A stretch of DNA of 64,000 nucleotides from Rhodococcus qingshengii (GTDB taxonomy: Bacteria; Actinomycetota; Actinomycetes; Mycobacteriales; Mycobacteriaceae), in contig NZ_JAJNCL010000008.1 of the NCBI RefSeq assembly GCF_021025955.1, positions 1 to 64,000 of the forward strand. Direction: 5' to 3'. Below, piece by piece: positions 15,766 through 23,804 of the stretch. The notes under the pieces are model-generated. The model saw nothing but the letters and a program-made list of their open reading frames with translations, ran no database searches and was not told the origin of the DNA. The position numbers were made by a program, and so were the translations under genes. Position 1 is the stretch's first letter. Each line of letters opens with the position of its first letter.

Positions 15766-16743
15766 CTACCGAGTCTCAGGCCGCTCGGCGGCGCTCAGTG
15801 ATCTGAGGAAGTTGTTGTACGCCTCCAGATCACTGTCGCCGTCGATCTCGGCGCGGCGGTCCAGGGCGGCATTCATCCGTTTGTCGTCCCGGTTCCAGCG
15901 CATCGCGAAGATCACGACCACCACGAGCGCGACGGGCTCTCCGTACGACCACGCGAGGGCTCCCGCCAGCTGCTGATCCTGCATCACGTCCACGCCCCAC
16001 TCCGGAGGCGGATCCACGAACGTGGTCAGCAGCGGCTTTGTCGCCATCATGAGTACGACGCCGATGAACACGTGCAGCGGCATCTCCACGAACAGGTCGA
16101 AACACCGCCCGAGGTAGCTCTGCCGCACCGGCAGTGGGCCGGTGGCGAGCACCGGCGCGATGAAGAGCAGACCGCTGGCGAGAAAGAAGATCTCGAGCGA
16201 GACGTGTCCAGCCGGTAACGCCGAGACGGTGTCGAAGATCGGCGACAGGTAGATCCCGTAGTAGCTGAACAGAAATACCGGGATCGTGAAACCGGGGTGC
16301 AGCATCCATCGCGCGGGTGGGCTACGCAGTGCCGAGAGGGCAAGCGCGAGAATGCCCTTTCCTATCCCTCGGTGCGGCGTCGAACGTAGTAGCAGCAGTC
16401 CCGGCGAGCCCAATACCCAGAGCGGCGGGATCGCCATCGAGAGCGTCAGGTGTTGGAACATCCAGACGCTGAAGAGTTCGTAGCCGTAGCTCTCGACCTT
16501 CAGTCCGGTTACCGCGATCAGCAGCAGGCAGCCACCGAGGAAACACGCTGTCCGATGCCACGGCCATGGTCGCCCACTCGCGCGCACTCGCTGAGCGCTA
16601 GTCCAATACCAGAGTGCAAGAACAACTCCCAGCGCAGGAAGAAGCGGGAGGGCCGAAGTATCCCACTCCAGCATCTGCCCGATCGACGGCGGCGGCGTGT
16701 CGTTCACGAACGCTTCACCGGCGGGGCCCTCCTTCGTCTCCAT
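15766..16743 (-). CDS. CtaG-type cytochrome c oxidase assembly / copper-delivery membrane protein
   Basis: A 325-residue membrane protein with about seven helices, of the caa3_CtaG family. Signature stretches are WYWTSAQRVRA, WMFQHLTLSMAIPPLWVLGSP and the histidine/methionine-rich MPLHVFIGVVLMM. Family members help insert copper into terminal oxidases. The C-terminal tail is charged and cytosolic. The start lies 22 bp from a 29-bp palindrome shared with the divergent thioredoxin-fold gene. It converges with ferritin 1 (gap 11 bp). Confidence 0.9.
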   Translation of the reverse strand: METKEGPAGEAFVNDTPPPSIGQMLEWDTSALPLLPALGVVLALWYWTSAQRVRASGRPWPWHRTACFLGGCLLLIAVTGLKVESYGYELFSVWMFQHLTLSMAIPPLWVLGSPGLLLLRSTPHRGIGKGILALALSALRSPPARWMLHPGFTIPVFLFSYYGIYLSPIFDTVSALPAGHVSLEIFFLASGLLFIAPVLATGPLPVRQSYLGRCFDLFVEMPLHVFIGVVLMMATKPLLTTFVDPPPEWGVDVMQDQQLAGALAWSYGEPVALVVVVIFAMRWNRDDKRMNAALDRRAEIDGDSDLEAYNNFLRSLSAAERPETR

Positions 16744-16764
16744 GCAGGTACCGCCGACTCTACA

Positions 16765-16793
16765 CCTAAATACTATGCTGGATAGTATTTAGG
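16765..16793. promoter_or_regulatory. 29-bp perfect palindrome, candidate BlaI/CopY-type operator
   Basis: CCTAAATACTAT (16765-16776), spacer GCTGG, ATAGTATTTAGG (16782-16793): 12-bp perfect arms. It is centred between the divergent ctaG-type and DsbA-like genes. The core ACTAT-N5-ATAGT recurs at 19535-19549 upstream of the M23-blaI-M56 operon. BlaI-family proteins bind symmetric TAnnnnTA-type sites, so the nearby BlaI is the best candidate binder (inference). Confidence 0.65.
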
Positions 16794-16822
16794 TATTCGA
16801 CGGAAGGTCCAGGTGCACAGCA

Positions 16823-17479
16823 GTGTCCAGAAGCATGAAGATATCCGCCGCCCTGATCGCGGTGTTCGCGGTAGCACTGATCACGTTCATCACCATCGAT
16901 CCGATCAGGGCGGACAACGAGAGCACCGATCGGGCAGCACAATCCAGCGCCGTCCTCACCGACGACGCGTATCGATTGACCTCGGCCGCCGACGGCAAGG
17001 TGAACCTGGTCGAGTTCCTCGACTTCGAATGCGAGGCTTGCCGCGCGCTGTACCCGACGATGGAGCGAATCAGAGCCGAGTACGAGGATCGGATCACGTT
17101 CGGCATCAGATACTTTCCGATTCCGAGTCACACCAACAGCACTCTCGCGGCGCAGGTCGTCGAATCCGCATCTCGCCAGGGCAAGTTCGTCGAGATGTAT
17201 CAACGGATGTACGAGACTCAGTCGCAGTGGGGTGAATCTGCCGAATCGCAGGAGGCGCTGTTCCGCTCCTACGCACAAGATCTCGGCCTGGACATGACCC
17301 GATTCGAAACCGACCTCGGCAGCCGCGGCGTCCGTGAGCGGGTCGAGCGCGACTTCGAAGAAGGTCGACGCCTCGGCGTCCAGGGCACGCCGACCCTCTT
17401 TCTGAACGATGTGAAACTGGCCCCGATGCCGACCTACGAAGATCTGAAAGCCCAGATCGACTCGGCTTTGCGAGAATGA
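16823..17479 (+). CDS. DsbA-like thioredoxin-fold oxidoreductase, membrane anchored
   Basis: A 218-residue protein with an N-terminal signal anchor (about residues 5-27), so the catalytic part is outside the membrane. The active site is CEAC within FLDFECEACRALYP. The cis-proline loop is GVQGTPTLFLN. This is the DsbA/DSBA_2 class found in Actinobacteria. A role in disulfide formation or reduction of metal-site cysteines fits its pairing with the CtaG gene across a shared operator (inference). A second in-frame ATG lies four codons in, at 16835. Its stop abuts the convergent M56 stop in the palindrome TGATCA. Confidence 0.9.
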   Translation: MSRSMKISAALIAVFAVALITFITIDPIRADNESTDRAAQSSAVLTDDAYRLTSAADGKVNLVEFLDFECEACRALYPTMERIRAEYEDRITFGIRYFPIPSHTNSTLAAQVVESASRQGKFVEMYQRMYETQSQWGESAESQEALFRSYAQDLGLDMTRFETDLGSRGVRERVERDFEEGRRLGVQGTPTLFLNDVKLAPMPTYEDLKAQIDSALRE

Positions 17480-18427
17480 TCAGGTCAGAACAGCGCAGAT
17501 ACCCGCGGAGACGGCTACCGTCACGGCTGCGGCAACGGCCGTCGTGACAGCCGCCGGCACACAAGCCGCCACCGCGCAGGTCAGTCGCCGGGGCGACGCC
17601 ACGTCGCCGTCGACCAGGGAACGCAATCGCACTGCGGTCGCGCCGCCGCGATCGCCCAAGCTCCAGTCCGGCTGAGGAAGCGGCGATTTCGACACCACGG
17701 CAAGAGCGGAACGCACCGCAGCCGGGCTGGTGACGCGAGCGGCGTGCCGGTCCGCCGACAGTTCCACGATCGCGCCGACGGCAGCAGGTGCCGCCGCGAA
17801 CAACGGCACTCGCGGCAGAACAGCGGCCAAGACTTCGCACGCACCGACGATTCGGTGATGACCGCCGCTCAGGTGCGCACGCTCGTGCGCGAGGACCGCG
17901 TCACGCTCGCCTCCGGTAAGAGCGGATGACAAGCCTTGCGTCGCAACAACAAATCCAGGCTTTCCGGCGACGCTGTACGCCATCGGCAGCGGATGATCCA
18001 ACCACAACACGTCGGACTCCGAGTTGTCGCGGCGCGCGACGATCGAGAGAACATCACGATGGAAATCTCGGACTCTCGCGTGCTCACGTGCCTGCTTGCG
18101 CCCAGCCAGCACGATCCGAACGGCGATCAAACCCACCACAGCAACGGCTGTGCCGGTGATCAGTTCACCCACCCACGAACTCGTACCGTGCGCGAAGGCG
18201 CTGAAACACCGAGCGATACCGTCGACCAGCCCCTCGACCGGCGCGTGGCTCGGCCAGACCAGAACCAAGACCGCGGAGAGAGCGAGATACAGAGCCGACG
18301 CCATACTGCCGAGCCACGCCGCGAGCAGCACCGTCGGAGACAACGCCGAGGAAACAACTCGCAACACTCTCGGAACCAAGAATCCCACGAGTACCGCACC
18401 GAGAAGCATCGGCAACGCCAATGTCAT
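17480..18427 (-). CDS. M56-family membrane metalloprotease (BlaR1/MecR1-like)
   Basis: A 315-residue protein with helices at the N-terminus (two to three), around residue 90, and a final hydrophobic segment. The zinc motif HERAH sits in AVLAHERAHLSGGHH, with the downstream glutamate in ELSADRHA. There is no penicillin-binding sensor domain, so it is the short actinobacterial type. Family members cleave or inactivate the partner BlaI repressor upon a signal. It overlaps the blaI-like stop by 4 bp and is co-translated with it. Confidence 0.9.
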   Translation of the reverse strand: MTLALPMLLGAVLVGFLVPRVLRVVSSALSPTVLLAAWLGSMASALYLALSAVLVLVWPSHAPVEGLVDGIARCFSAFAHGTSSWVGELITGTAVAVVGLIAVRIVLAGRKQAREHARVRDFHRDVLSIVARRDNSESDVLWLDHPLPMAYSVAGKPGFVVATQGLSSALTGGERDAVLAHERAHLSGGHHRIVGACEVLAAVLPRVPLFAAAPAAVGAIVELSADRHAARVTSPAAVRSALAVVSKSPLPQPDWSLGDRGGATAVRLRSLVDGDVASPRRLTCAVAACVPAAVTTAVAAAVTVAVSAGICAVLT

Positions 18428-18783
18428 TGCGCACCTTCCCCGGAAAGACCTCGGCGCAGGGCCTCGTTCTCGGCGTCCGTCATGGTCCTGGCGAAGTGCA
18501 ACAGCACGGCAGCGGAATCGGAACTGCTGTCCAATAATTCGCGCAGAGCCCTGGAGGTGGCTTCTTCACGGCTGCGGCTCGGCCGATAGAAGTAGGCGCG
18601 ACTCTTCTTCTCGCGACTCACCCAACCCTTGTCGTAGAGATGCGTCACGACGGTCAGGATGGTGGTGTACGCGAGCTGTCGACGCTCGCCCAAGATCTCG
18701 ACCAGATCCTTGACCGAGAGCGCGTCGTCGGACTGCCAGAGCACATCCATGACCTCGGCTTCGAGTCCGCCCAGCCCCTGCAT
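18424..18783 (-). CDS. BlaI/MecI/CopY-family transcriptional repressor
   Basis: A 119-residue winged-helix protein. LGGLEAEVMDVLW opens the wHTH domain. LAYTTILTVVTHLYDKGWV is the recognition helix region, followed by KSRAYFYRPSRSREEA, the family hallmark. The C-terminal helix is for dimerisation and is the usual site of cleavage by M56 proteases. No Cys-rich copper site of CopY is present. It is upstream of and overlapping the M56 gene, and 28 bp downstream of the M23 gene. Confidence 0.93.
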   Translation of the reverse strand: MQGLGGLEAEVMDVLWQSDDALSVKDLVEILGERRQLAYTTILTVVTHLYDKGWVSREKKSRAYFYRPSRSREEATSRALRELLDSSSDSAAVLLHFARTMTDAENEALRRGLSGEGAQ

Positions 18784-18811
18784 TGCTCCTCCATCGCGTC
18801 GTGTCAGAACT

Positions 18812-19483
18812 TCAGTCGCCCGTGGTCTTCTCCCCGAACGACACGCCCCGGGAATTCAGATACGCGAGCGGATCGGTCTTCTGTCCGTCAGATTGCCACA
18901 CCTCGTAGTGCAGGTGTGGACCTGTCGATTGTCCACGATTGCCGACGGTCGCGATCAGCTCACCCGCCCGCACCTTCTGACCCGCAACCACGAGCGCCTC
19001 GTTGATGTGTCCGTAGACGCCGACGGTCCCGTCATCCTGCTGGATGCGGACCCAGAGCCCGAATCCCGCGGCGGGACCGGATTCGAGCACAACACCGTCG
19101 GTCGCCGACACGATGGGCGTACCGATCGCGTTCGCGATGTCGAGACCGTAGTGGGTGGTTCCCCACCGTGGACCGAAGTTGGACGTCATCGTCCCGCTGA
19201 CAGGGGCCATCACCTGTGGCTTCTCTGCCTCGTACGCCAGCGCCGCTCGCTCGGATTCGAGTTGTCGCGTCTTGCCGAGTTGTTCGGCTATTCCGGCAAG
19301 ATCCGTCGTTCGAACACGGTCGAGGATCTCCGGCACCGACACCGCCGTATTTTCCACCGCAACCGGCGGCGGCGATGCGTGCCCGATGGAAGTGCCGGAC
19401 GCCAGGATTGCGCCCGTCGCCACGGAAACCGCGGCTATGCGCCCGCCGGGTCTGATCGGCTCGGCTTTTCGATGTCGTCCCAC
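18812..19483 (-). CDS. M23-family peptidoglycan metallopeptidase
   Basis: A 223-residue exported protein. The N-terminus has basic residues, a hydrophobic segment and a likely signal cleavage after IGHA. A short coiled region follows (residues 55-85), then the LytM/M23 domain. Its zinc ligands are in THYGLDIA (HxxxD) and GPHLHYEVW (HxH). It probably cleaves peptide cross-links in the wall. It is the first gene of a likely operon M23-BlaI-M56, with a BlaI-like inverted repeat 51 bp upstream of the start. Confidence 0.92.
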   Translation of the reverse strand: MGRHRKAEPIRPGGRIAAVSVATGAILASGTSIGHASPPPVAVENTAVSVPEILDRVRTTDLAGIAEQLGKTRQLESERAALAYEAEKPQVMAPVSGTMTSNFGPRWGTTHYGLDIANAIGTPIVSATDGVVLESGPAAGFGLWVRIQQDDGTVGVYGHINEALVVAGQKVRAGELIATVGNRGQSTGPHLHYEVWQSDGQKTDPLAYLNSRGVSFGEKTTGD

Positions 19484-19533
19484 TTCTCGGTCCTCGCGTC
19501 GATGACAAATGAAGGTCTACGCCGCCACCCTAC

Positions 19534-19550
19534 AACTATGTTGCATAGTT
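19534..19550. promoter_or_regulatory. Second BlaI-type inverted repeat
   Basis: AACTAT-GTTGC-ATAGTT has 6-bp perfect arms around a 5-bp spacer. Core, spacer length and the G-x-x-G/C spacer look like those of the palindrome at 16765-16793. It lies between the divergent M23 peptidase and CDF transporter genes. Confidence 0.6.
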
Positions 19551-19574
19551 TTTAAAATATGCACTATTGCGCAT

Positions 19575-19584
19575 ATATGCATAT
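19575..19584. promoter_or_regulatory. AT-rich palindrome upstream of CDF transporter
   Basis: ATATGCATAT is a perfect 10-bp palindrome within an A/T-rich tract (19551-19588), 33 bp before the transporter start. SmtB/ArsR-type metal sensors often use such ATA...TAT sites; the identity of the binder is inference. Confidence 0.35.
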
Positions 19585-19617
19585 GTGCCTAAGCTGACGT
19601 CGACGAAAGGATCTTCG

Positions 19618-20544
19618 ATGTCACACGGACACGGGCACGGAATCTCCCCCGCCGAGGCTGCGACCAGCAACAGCGGCAAGCATGTCAATAAACTGTGGAT
19701 CGCCGCCGGCCTCGGGTTGGTGACGTTCGTACTGCAGGTGACAGTCGGACTTTTCACCTCGTCGCTGGCACTGCTTTCGGACTCGGCGCACGTGTTCACC
19801 GACATCTTCGGCATCTTCATGGCGCTCGCCGCGATCCTCGTCGCACAGCGTGCCGCCCGGCGCCCCGACCGTACTTTCGGCATGTACCGCACGGAAGTGT
19901 TTGCAGCACTGGCCAATGCGATCCTGCTCTTCGCGGTGGCCGGATGGGTGCTCTACGAGGCTGCCGGCCGATTCTCGGATCCGCCCGAGGTTCCCGGCCT
20001 CCCCGTCGCGATAGTCGCCGTCGTCGGATTGGCGATGAACGTCATCGCCTTCCTGATGCTGCGCAGCGGCGCGAAGGAAAGCATCAACATCCGCGGTGCC
20101 TACCTCGAAGTCATGGCGGACATGGTCGGGTCCATCGGCGTCCTCGTCAGCGGCTTGGTCACGCTCGCGTTCGGTTGGCGCTACGCCGACCCCGTCATCG
20201 GCGTAGCCATCGGCCTTTTCGTCTTGCCGCGCGCCTTCAACCTGGGCCGCCATGCCGTCCGCATCCTGCTCCAGCAGGCTCCCGATCGCATCGACGTCAC
20301 CTCGATCATCGAGAAGATCAATACCCTCCCGGGCGTCGTCGACGCGCATGATCTACACGTCTGGACGCTCACCTCGGGGATGGAAGTTGCTTCCGTTCAC
20401 GTCACCGCGGCAAGTGACGCCGATCCCACAACGGTGCTGGCGGCCACCCAAACCTTGCTTTCCGAGGCCTTCGAACTCGAGCACGCCACCGTACAGGTGG
20501 AACTACAGGGAAGTGACGGTAAATGCGCGGAACTCGCCTGGTGA
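19618..20544 (+). CDS. CDF-family divalent cation efflux transporter (CzcD-like)
   Basis: A 308-residue membrane antiporter. It opens with a His-rich metal-binding tail (MSHGHGHG) and has six predicted helices. LLSDSAHVFTDIFG in helix 2 and YLEVMADMVGS in helix 5 supply the HD/xD transport site. The C-terminal cytosolic domain holds VVDAHDLHVWTLTSG. Zn(II) or Co(II) are the usual substrates. The start is the ATG at 19618 behind GAAAGGA. It is divergent from the M23-BlaI-M56 operon. Confidence 0.93.
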   Translation: MSHGHGHGISPAEAATSNSGKHVNKLWIAAGLGLVTFVLQVTVGLFTSSLALLSDSAHVFTDIFGIFMALAAILVAQRAARRPDRTFGMYRTEVFAALANAILLFAVAGWVLYEAAGRFSDPPEVPGLPVAIVAVVGLAMNVIAFLMLRSGAKESINIRGAYLEVMADMVGSIGVLVSGLVTLAFGWRYADPVIGVAIGLFVLPRAFNLGRHAVRILLQQAPDRIDVTSIIEKINTLPGVVDAHDLHVWTLTSGMEVASVHVTAASDADPTTVLAATQTLLSEAFELEHATVQVELQGSDGKCAELAW

Positions 20545-20579
20545 AATGGACATTCCTAAATGAAACATTCGATTTCACC
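20540..20579. terminator. Inverted repeat at CDF gene 3' end
   Basis: GGTGAAAT (20540-20547, spanning the CDF stop codon) and ATTTCACC (20572-20579) form 8-bp perfect arms separated by 24 bases. The spacing is long for a terminator stem. It could alternatively be a regulatory site in the ferritin 2 upstream region. Confidence 0.3.
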
Positions 20580-20720
20580 GGGCTCGATAACCTCACCGAA
20601 TTCGAAGAAAAATTAGGTCTTCTTTAGTTTGGGAACGCTTACCACAATAAGGTCATACTGGGATGACAGTGGCCTCTGACCTGCACTATCTTGGAATTTA
20701 TGACTTCTGGGGAGACTCAC

Positions 20721-21245
20721 ATGACCAAATTCCACGCACTACTCCGAGACCAGATTCGCAACGAGTTCAACGCTTCGCATCAGTACATCGCGACAGCGGT
20801 TTACTTCGACAATGCGGATCTGCCGCAGCTGGCAAAGCATTTCTACAAGCAGGCTGTGGAAGAGCGTAACCACGCCATGATGATCGTTCAGTATTTCCTC
20901 GATCGCGACATCAACGTCGAACTGACCGGCGTCGACGCTGCGAAGGCCGACTTCAAGGATGCCCGCGAGCCCATCGCTCTCGCGCTGACTCAGGAGAAGA
21001 CGGTCACCGAGCAGATCGTCCAGCTCGCGAGCACTGCCCGCGAAGAAGGCGACTACCTCGGCGAGCAGTTCATGCAGTGGTTCCTCAAGGAGCAGGTCGA
21101 GGAAGTGGCAAGCATGACAACACTTCTCACCATCGCGGATCGCGCGGGCGCCAACCTGTTCGACCTCGAAGACTTCGTGTCCCGCGAGATGAGCACGGTC
21201 GGTGACACCACCGGTGCACCGAACGCAGCGGGCGGAACCATCTAG
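20721..21245 (+). CDS. Ferritin (second of two)
   Basis: A 174-residue ferritin with the same ferroxidase residues as ferritin 1 (RNEFNASHQYIATAVYF, EERNHAMMIV) and the same QWFLKEQVEEVASMTTLLT helix. The ATG at 20721 follows GGGGAGACTCAC. An in-frame ATG at 20700 lacks a good ribosome site. Its 176-bp upstream gap carries A/T-rich promoter-like DNA. The TAG stop shares CTAG with the convergent hydrolase stop. Overall about two thirds identical to ferritin 1 by eye, with one 76-bp identical DNA block. Confidence 0.92.
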   Translation: MTKFHALLRDQIRNEFNASHQYIATAVYFDNADLPQLAKHFYKQAVEERNHAMMIVQYFLDRDINVELTGVDAAKADFKDAREPIALALTQEKTVTEQIVQLASTAREEGDYLGEQFMQWFLKEQVEEVASMTTLLTIADRAGANLFDLEDFVSREMSTVGDTTGAPNAAGGTI

Positions 21246-22060
21246 CCTGCAGCACTCACAGATTTTGCCCTCGAGCCGAGCGGTTCGCTTCCTGCCAGCA
21301 GGATCGAACTGATCAGCTCGGGGGCATCTGTCATCGGTACGTGCCCCAGGCCGGGCAGAACCATCAACTTTGCCTGCGGGAACGGCTTTTTCACGCGCTG
21401 CGCCTGATACACGGGCAGGATGAGATCGCGTCGACCCCACGCAACCGTCACCGGCACAGTGGGATCCACGATGGGCGGCAGCACGAAGTCCATCTCTAGA
21501 CCCAGGTCGACGAGCTCGTTGGACACGAGCGAACGGCAGTCGGCCAAGGCCGCCGCATACCCGACATGACTCGGATGAGCGAAGAACGCGGCGAGCGCCG
21601 GATAGCGAATCAGCTTGTACCGCAATGCGCGTGGCAATCCGTCGCCCATGAGCTTGGCCGTGCCGCGCAGTGCACGGAACGTATTGATCGCTCGCACCTG
21701 ATCGAGGTGATTGACAAAGAACCCGGCCGGCGAAAGAGCTGTCGCCGACGCGACATCTCCGCGCGCCGCCAGCGAGAGTGCAATCCAGCCGCCGAGGGAG
21801 TTTCCGGCGACGTGGGCGCGCTCCCCTGCCGGAGTCACTTCCTTGACGAACTCACTGACATCGTCGATCAGCTGTCCCATGACGTCCGGACCGAGTTCGG
21901 GCAACAGTGACTCTCCGTGACCCGGCAGGTCGACGGTGACGACGCGGCGGTACGGCGTCAGCTGGTCCAAAAGCGAATCCCACGCCTGCCGTCGATGGAC
22001 GATGCCATGGACGAGCACAAGCGTGGGACCGCTACCGGAGATGTCATGCGACAAGGTCAT
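21242..22060 (-). CDS. Alpha/beta-hydrolase
   Basis: A 272-residue alpha/beta-hydrolase fold protein. The oxyanion region is LVHGIVHRR, the nucleophile elbow GNSLGG, the acid in WGRRDLILP and the catalytic histidine in GLGHVPM. DLPGHGES is also present. No signal peptide. Substrate unknown; the size and lid suggest an esterase, epoxide hydrolase or C-C hydrolase. It converges with ferritin 2, sharing the 4-bp CTAG as both stops. Confidence 0.9.
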   Translation of the reverse strand: MTLSHDISGSGPTLVLVHGIVHRRQAWDSLLDQLTPYRRVVTVDLPGHGESLLPELGPDVMGQLIDDVSEFVKEVTPAGERAHVAGNSLGGWIALSLAARGDVASATALSPAGFFVNHLDQVRAINTFRALRGTAKLMGDGLPRALRYKLIRYPALAAFFAHPSHVGYAAALADCRSLVSNELVDLGLEMDFVLPPIVDPTVPVTVAWGRRDLILPVYQAQRVKKPFPQAKLMVLPGLGHVPMTDAPELISSILLAGSEPLGSRAKSVSAAG

Positions 22061-22113
22061 GTCGCCAACATTAACCGTAACTTTGCGTAACGCCTATAGT
22101 TCGGGCGAAAAAA

Positions 22114-23028
22114 TCAGCGCAGCGTGACCTGACGACCACGAAGTCCGTCGCGCGAGCGCAGCTCGGCCGAGGTCAGCGGAGCATCGACGGTCAGAGCCTC
22201 GGCAAGACGCTCACCGAGCTCGACGGTGGCCGCTACCCACTCGTTTGCATGCTTTTCGCGGTCGAGGTCGAAGACGGGAACCAACAGACCGTGGGTGCGG
22301 AACGAGCCTGCGTAACGCGAGCCCTCACCCAGGTGCAGTCCACCGGTCGCGTGCACGCGCGCCAGCGCGAGCATCAGGTCGTCTTCGCTCTCGGGACGAA
22401 CCCAACGCAGGTGCGCCTTCTCGCCGGCGTCGACCCACCACGCGGCAACGAGGCCGTCGCCTTCGAGGCGTGCAGAGGGCATGATCGCCGAGTTGGCGTG
22501 CTGCACGGTGGCGGCAACCTCGGGGTCGGTTTCGACGCCTTCCGGAATCCACCAGTTGAAGTCCTGGTGCACGGTGATGTCGAGCAGCGCCGACGGATCG
22601 ACGACAGCGGTGACTGCGGGAGTCTCGGAATTGGGGTTCGCGGCAGAAAGCGCGTCGCCGGGGGCCGCGTCCTTGATCCAGTTCACCGAAGCGGCGAGGT
22701 CTGCGCCGAGGTCGGCCGAGTGCGCCTGAACCTGGACACCGACAAATCCGGTGGCCGTCTCGCCCTCGTCGCGGACGAGTGCGGCAACAGCGCCGGGGAG
22801 GACCGTCGCCAACGTGACGGGACGGTCGGAGCCGATGACCGGCAACGGAGCCGTGGCGGACGGAACGAATTCACGCAGCGCGACCAGATCGCACTCGGCG
22901 GCAAGGCCCTCGAACGGGCGGTTCACTACGCCGGCAGCGGCTTCACGCTCTGCTTGGCGTGCCGCCAGCTTCTCTGCGCGTGCGCTGCCCTGCTTCGGTC
23001 CACTGTTTCTTTTGCTCTTCTTGGCCAC
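22114..23028 (-). CDS. DUF5926-family protein
   Basis: A 304-residue soluble actinobacterial protein. A basic N-terminal tail (VAKKSKRNSGPKQG) leads into REFVPSATAPLP, an acidic middle, and the conserved C-terminal HLRWVRPESEDDLMLALARVHA and GSFRTHGLLVPVFDLD. The GTG at 23028 was chosen because the tail resembles the usual start of the family. Function unknown. It is co-oriented with, and 11 bp downstream of, the glycerophosphodiesterase gene. Confidence 0.85.
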   Translation of the reverse strand: MAKKSKRNSGPKQGSARAEKLAARQAEREAAAGVVNRPFEGLAAECDLVALREFVPSATAPLPVIGSDRPVTLATVLPGAVAALVRDEGETATGFVGVQVQAHSADLGADLAASVNWIKDAAPGDALSAANPNSETPAVTAVVDPSALLDITVHQDFNWWIPEGVETDPEVAATVQHANSAIMPSARLEGDGLVAAWWVDAGEKAHLRWVRPESEDDLMLALARVHATGGLHLGEGSRYAGSFRTHGLLVPVFDLDREKHANEWVAATVELGERLAEALTVDAPLTSAELRSRDGLRGRQVTLR

Positions 23029-23039
23029 GAGGGCAAAAT

Positions 23040-23804
23040 CTACACGCTGCCCAGCCATTGCTTCGTGCGCCCGGGATGGTTGGTGGCAACCCAACTGACC
23101 CCGAGCTCACGACACAGGTCCACATCCGCCTTGTCGTCGACGGTCCAGCAGTACGTCGCGCGACCCGCCGCAGCAGCCCGATCGACCAGATCGGCATGTT
23201 CGCGCAGCGCCTTGATCGACGGCCCGATCGCCGTGGCGCCCACAGCGGTCGACGCACCGCCGCCGAGGTACCGCGACGCGTCACCGAGCAGGACCGTCGG
23301 CAGCAGCGGTGCCGAACGACGCACTCTCCACACCGCACTCGCCGAGAACGACATGACCACTGCACGCGAGTGGTCGGCCGACGGCGGCGACGCGATCCCG
23401 AAGCGGTGCAGTTCCGCCAGAAGTTTGGCCTCGACCAATCCGCCGAACCGCACGGGGTGCTTGGTCTCGATGAACAGCTTCACGGGGCGCGCAAAATCCA
23501 GGGCGAGGGTGATGAGATCGGAGAGAGTCAGAAGTTCGGCCGGTTCGCTCGTCGACCCGTAGTCCAGAGCGTTCAGCGAATCGAGAGTCATCTCGCTGAC
23601 GATCCCCGTCCCGCTGGAAGTGCGGTCGACCTTGCGGTCGTGAACGCAGACCAGGTGTCCGTCGCGGGTGAGCCGAACGTCGCATTCGAGCCCGTCCGCA
23701 CCCTCCTCGAGAGCTAGTTCGTAGGCGGCGAGGGTGTGCTCCGGCCGCGCAGCCGACGCACCTCGGTGCGCAACGACGAGTGGACCTCGGCGATCTGGGC
23801 TCAC
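23040..23804 (-). CDS. Glycerophosphodiester phosphodiesterase
   Basis: A 254-residue GDPD hydrolysing glycerophosphodiesters to glycerol-3-phosphate and an alcohol. The catalytic signature is complete: VVAHRGASAARPEHT, LECDVRLTRDGHLVCVHD and FIETKHP. The C-terminal CWTVDD is also typical. No signal peptide, so probably cytosolic. The start is the GTG at 23804, overlapping the upstream DUF4328 stop (GTGA). Positionally matches glpQ1 next to Rv3843c in M. tuberculosis, from memory. Confidence 0.93.
   Translation of the reverse strand: MSPDRRGPLVVAHRGASAARPEHTLAAYELALEEGADGLECDVRLTRDGHLVCVHDRKVDRTSSGTGIVSEMTLDSLNALDYGSTSEPAELLTLSDLITLALDFARPVKLFIETKHPVRFGGLVEAKLLAELHRFGIASPPSADHSRAVVMSFSASAVWRVRRSAPLLPTVLLGDASRYLGGGASTAVGATAIGPSIKALREHADLVDRAAAAGRATYCWTVDDKADVDLCRELGVSWVATNHPGRTKQWLGSV

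Noticed and set aside
20609..20640. IdeR-like TTAGGTC...TTTAG upstream of ferritin 2
   Set aside because: Only about 10 of 19 positions match and the ACCT half-site is missing, so I do not call it an iron box.
22249..23562. Plus-strand open frame of 437 codons across DUF5926 and the phosphodiesterase genes
   Set aside because: It crosses two well-supported minus-strand genes and their junction; composition is that of an antisense shadow.
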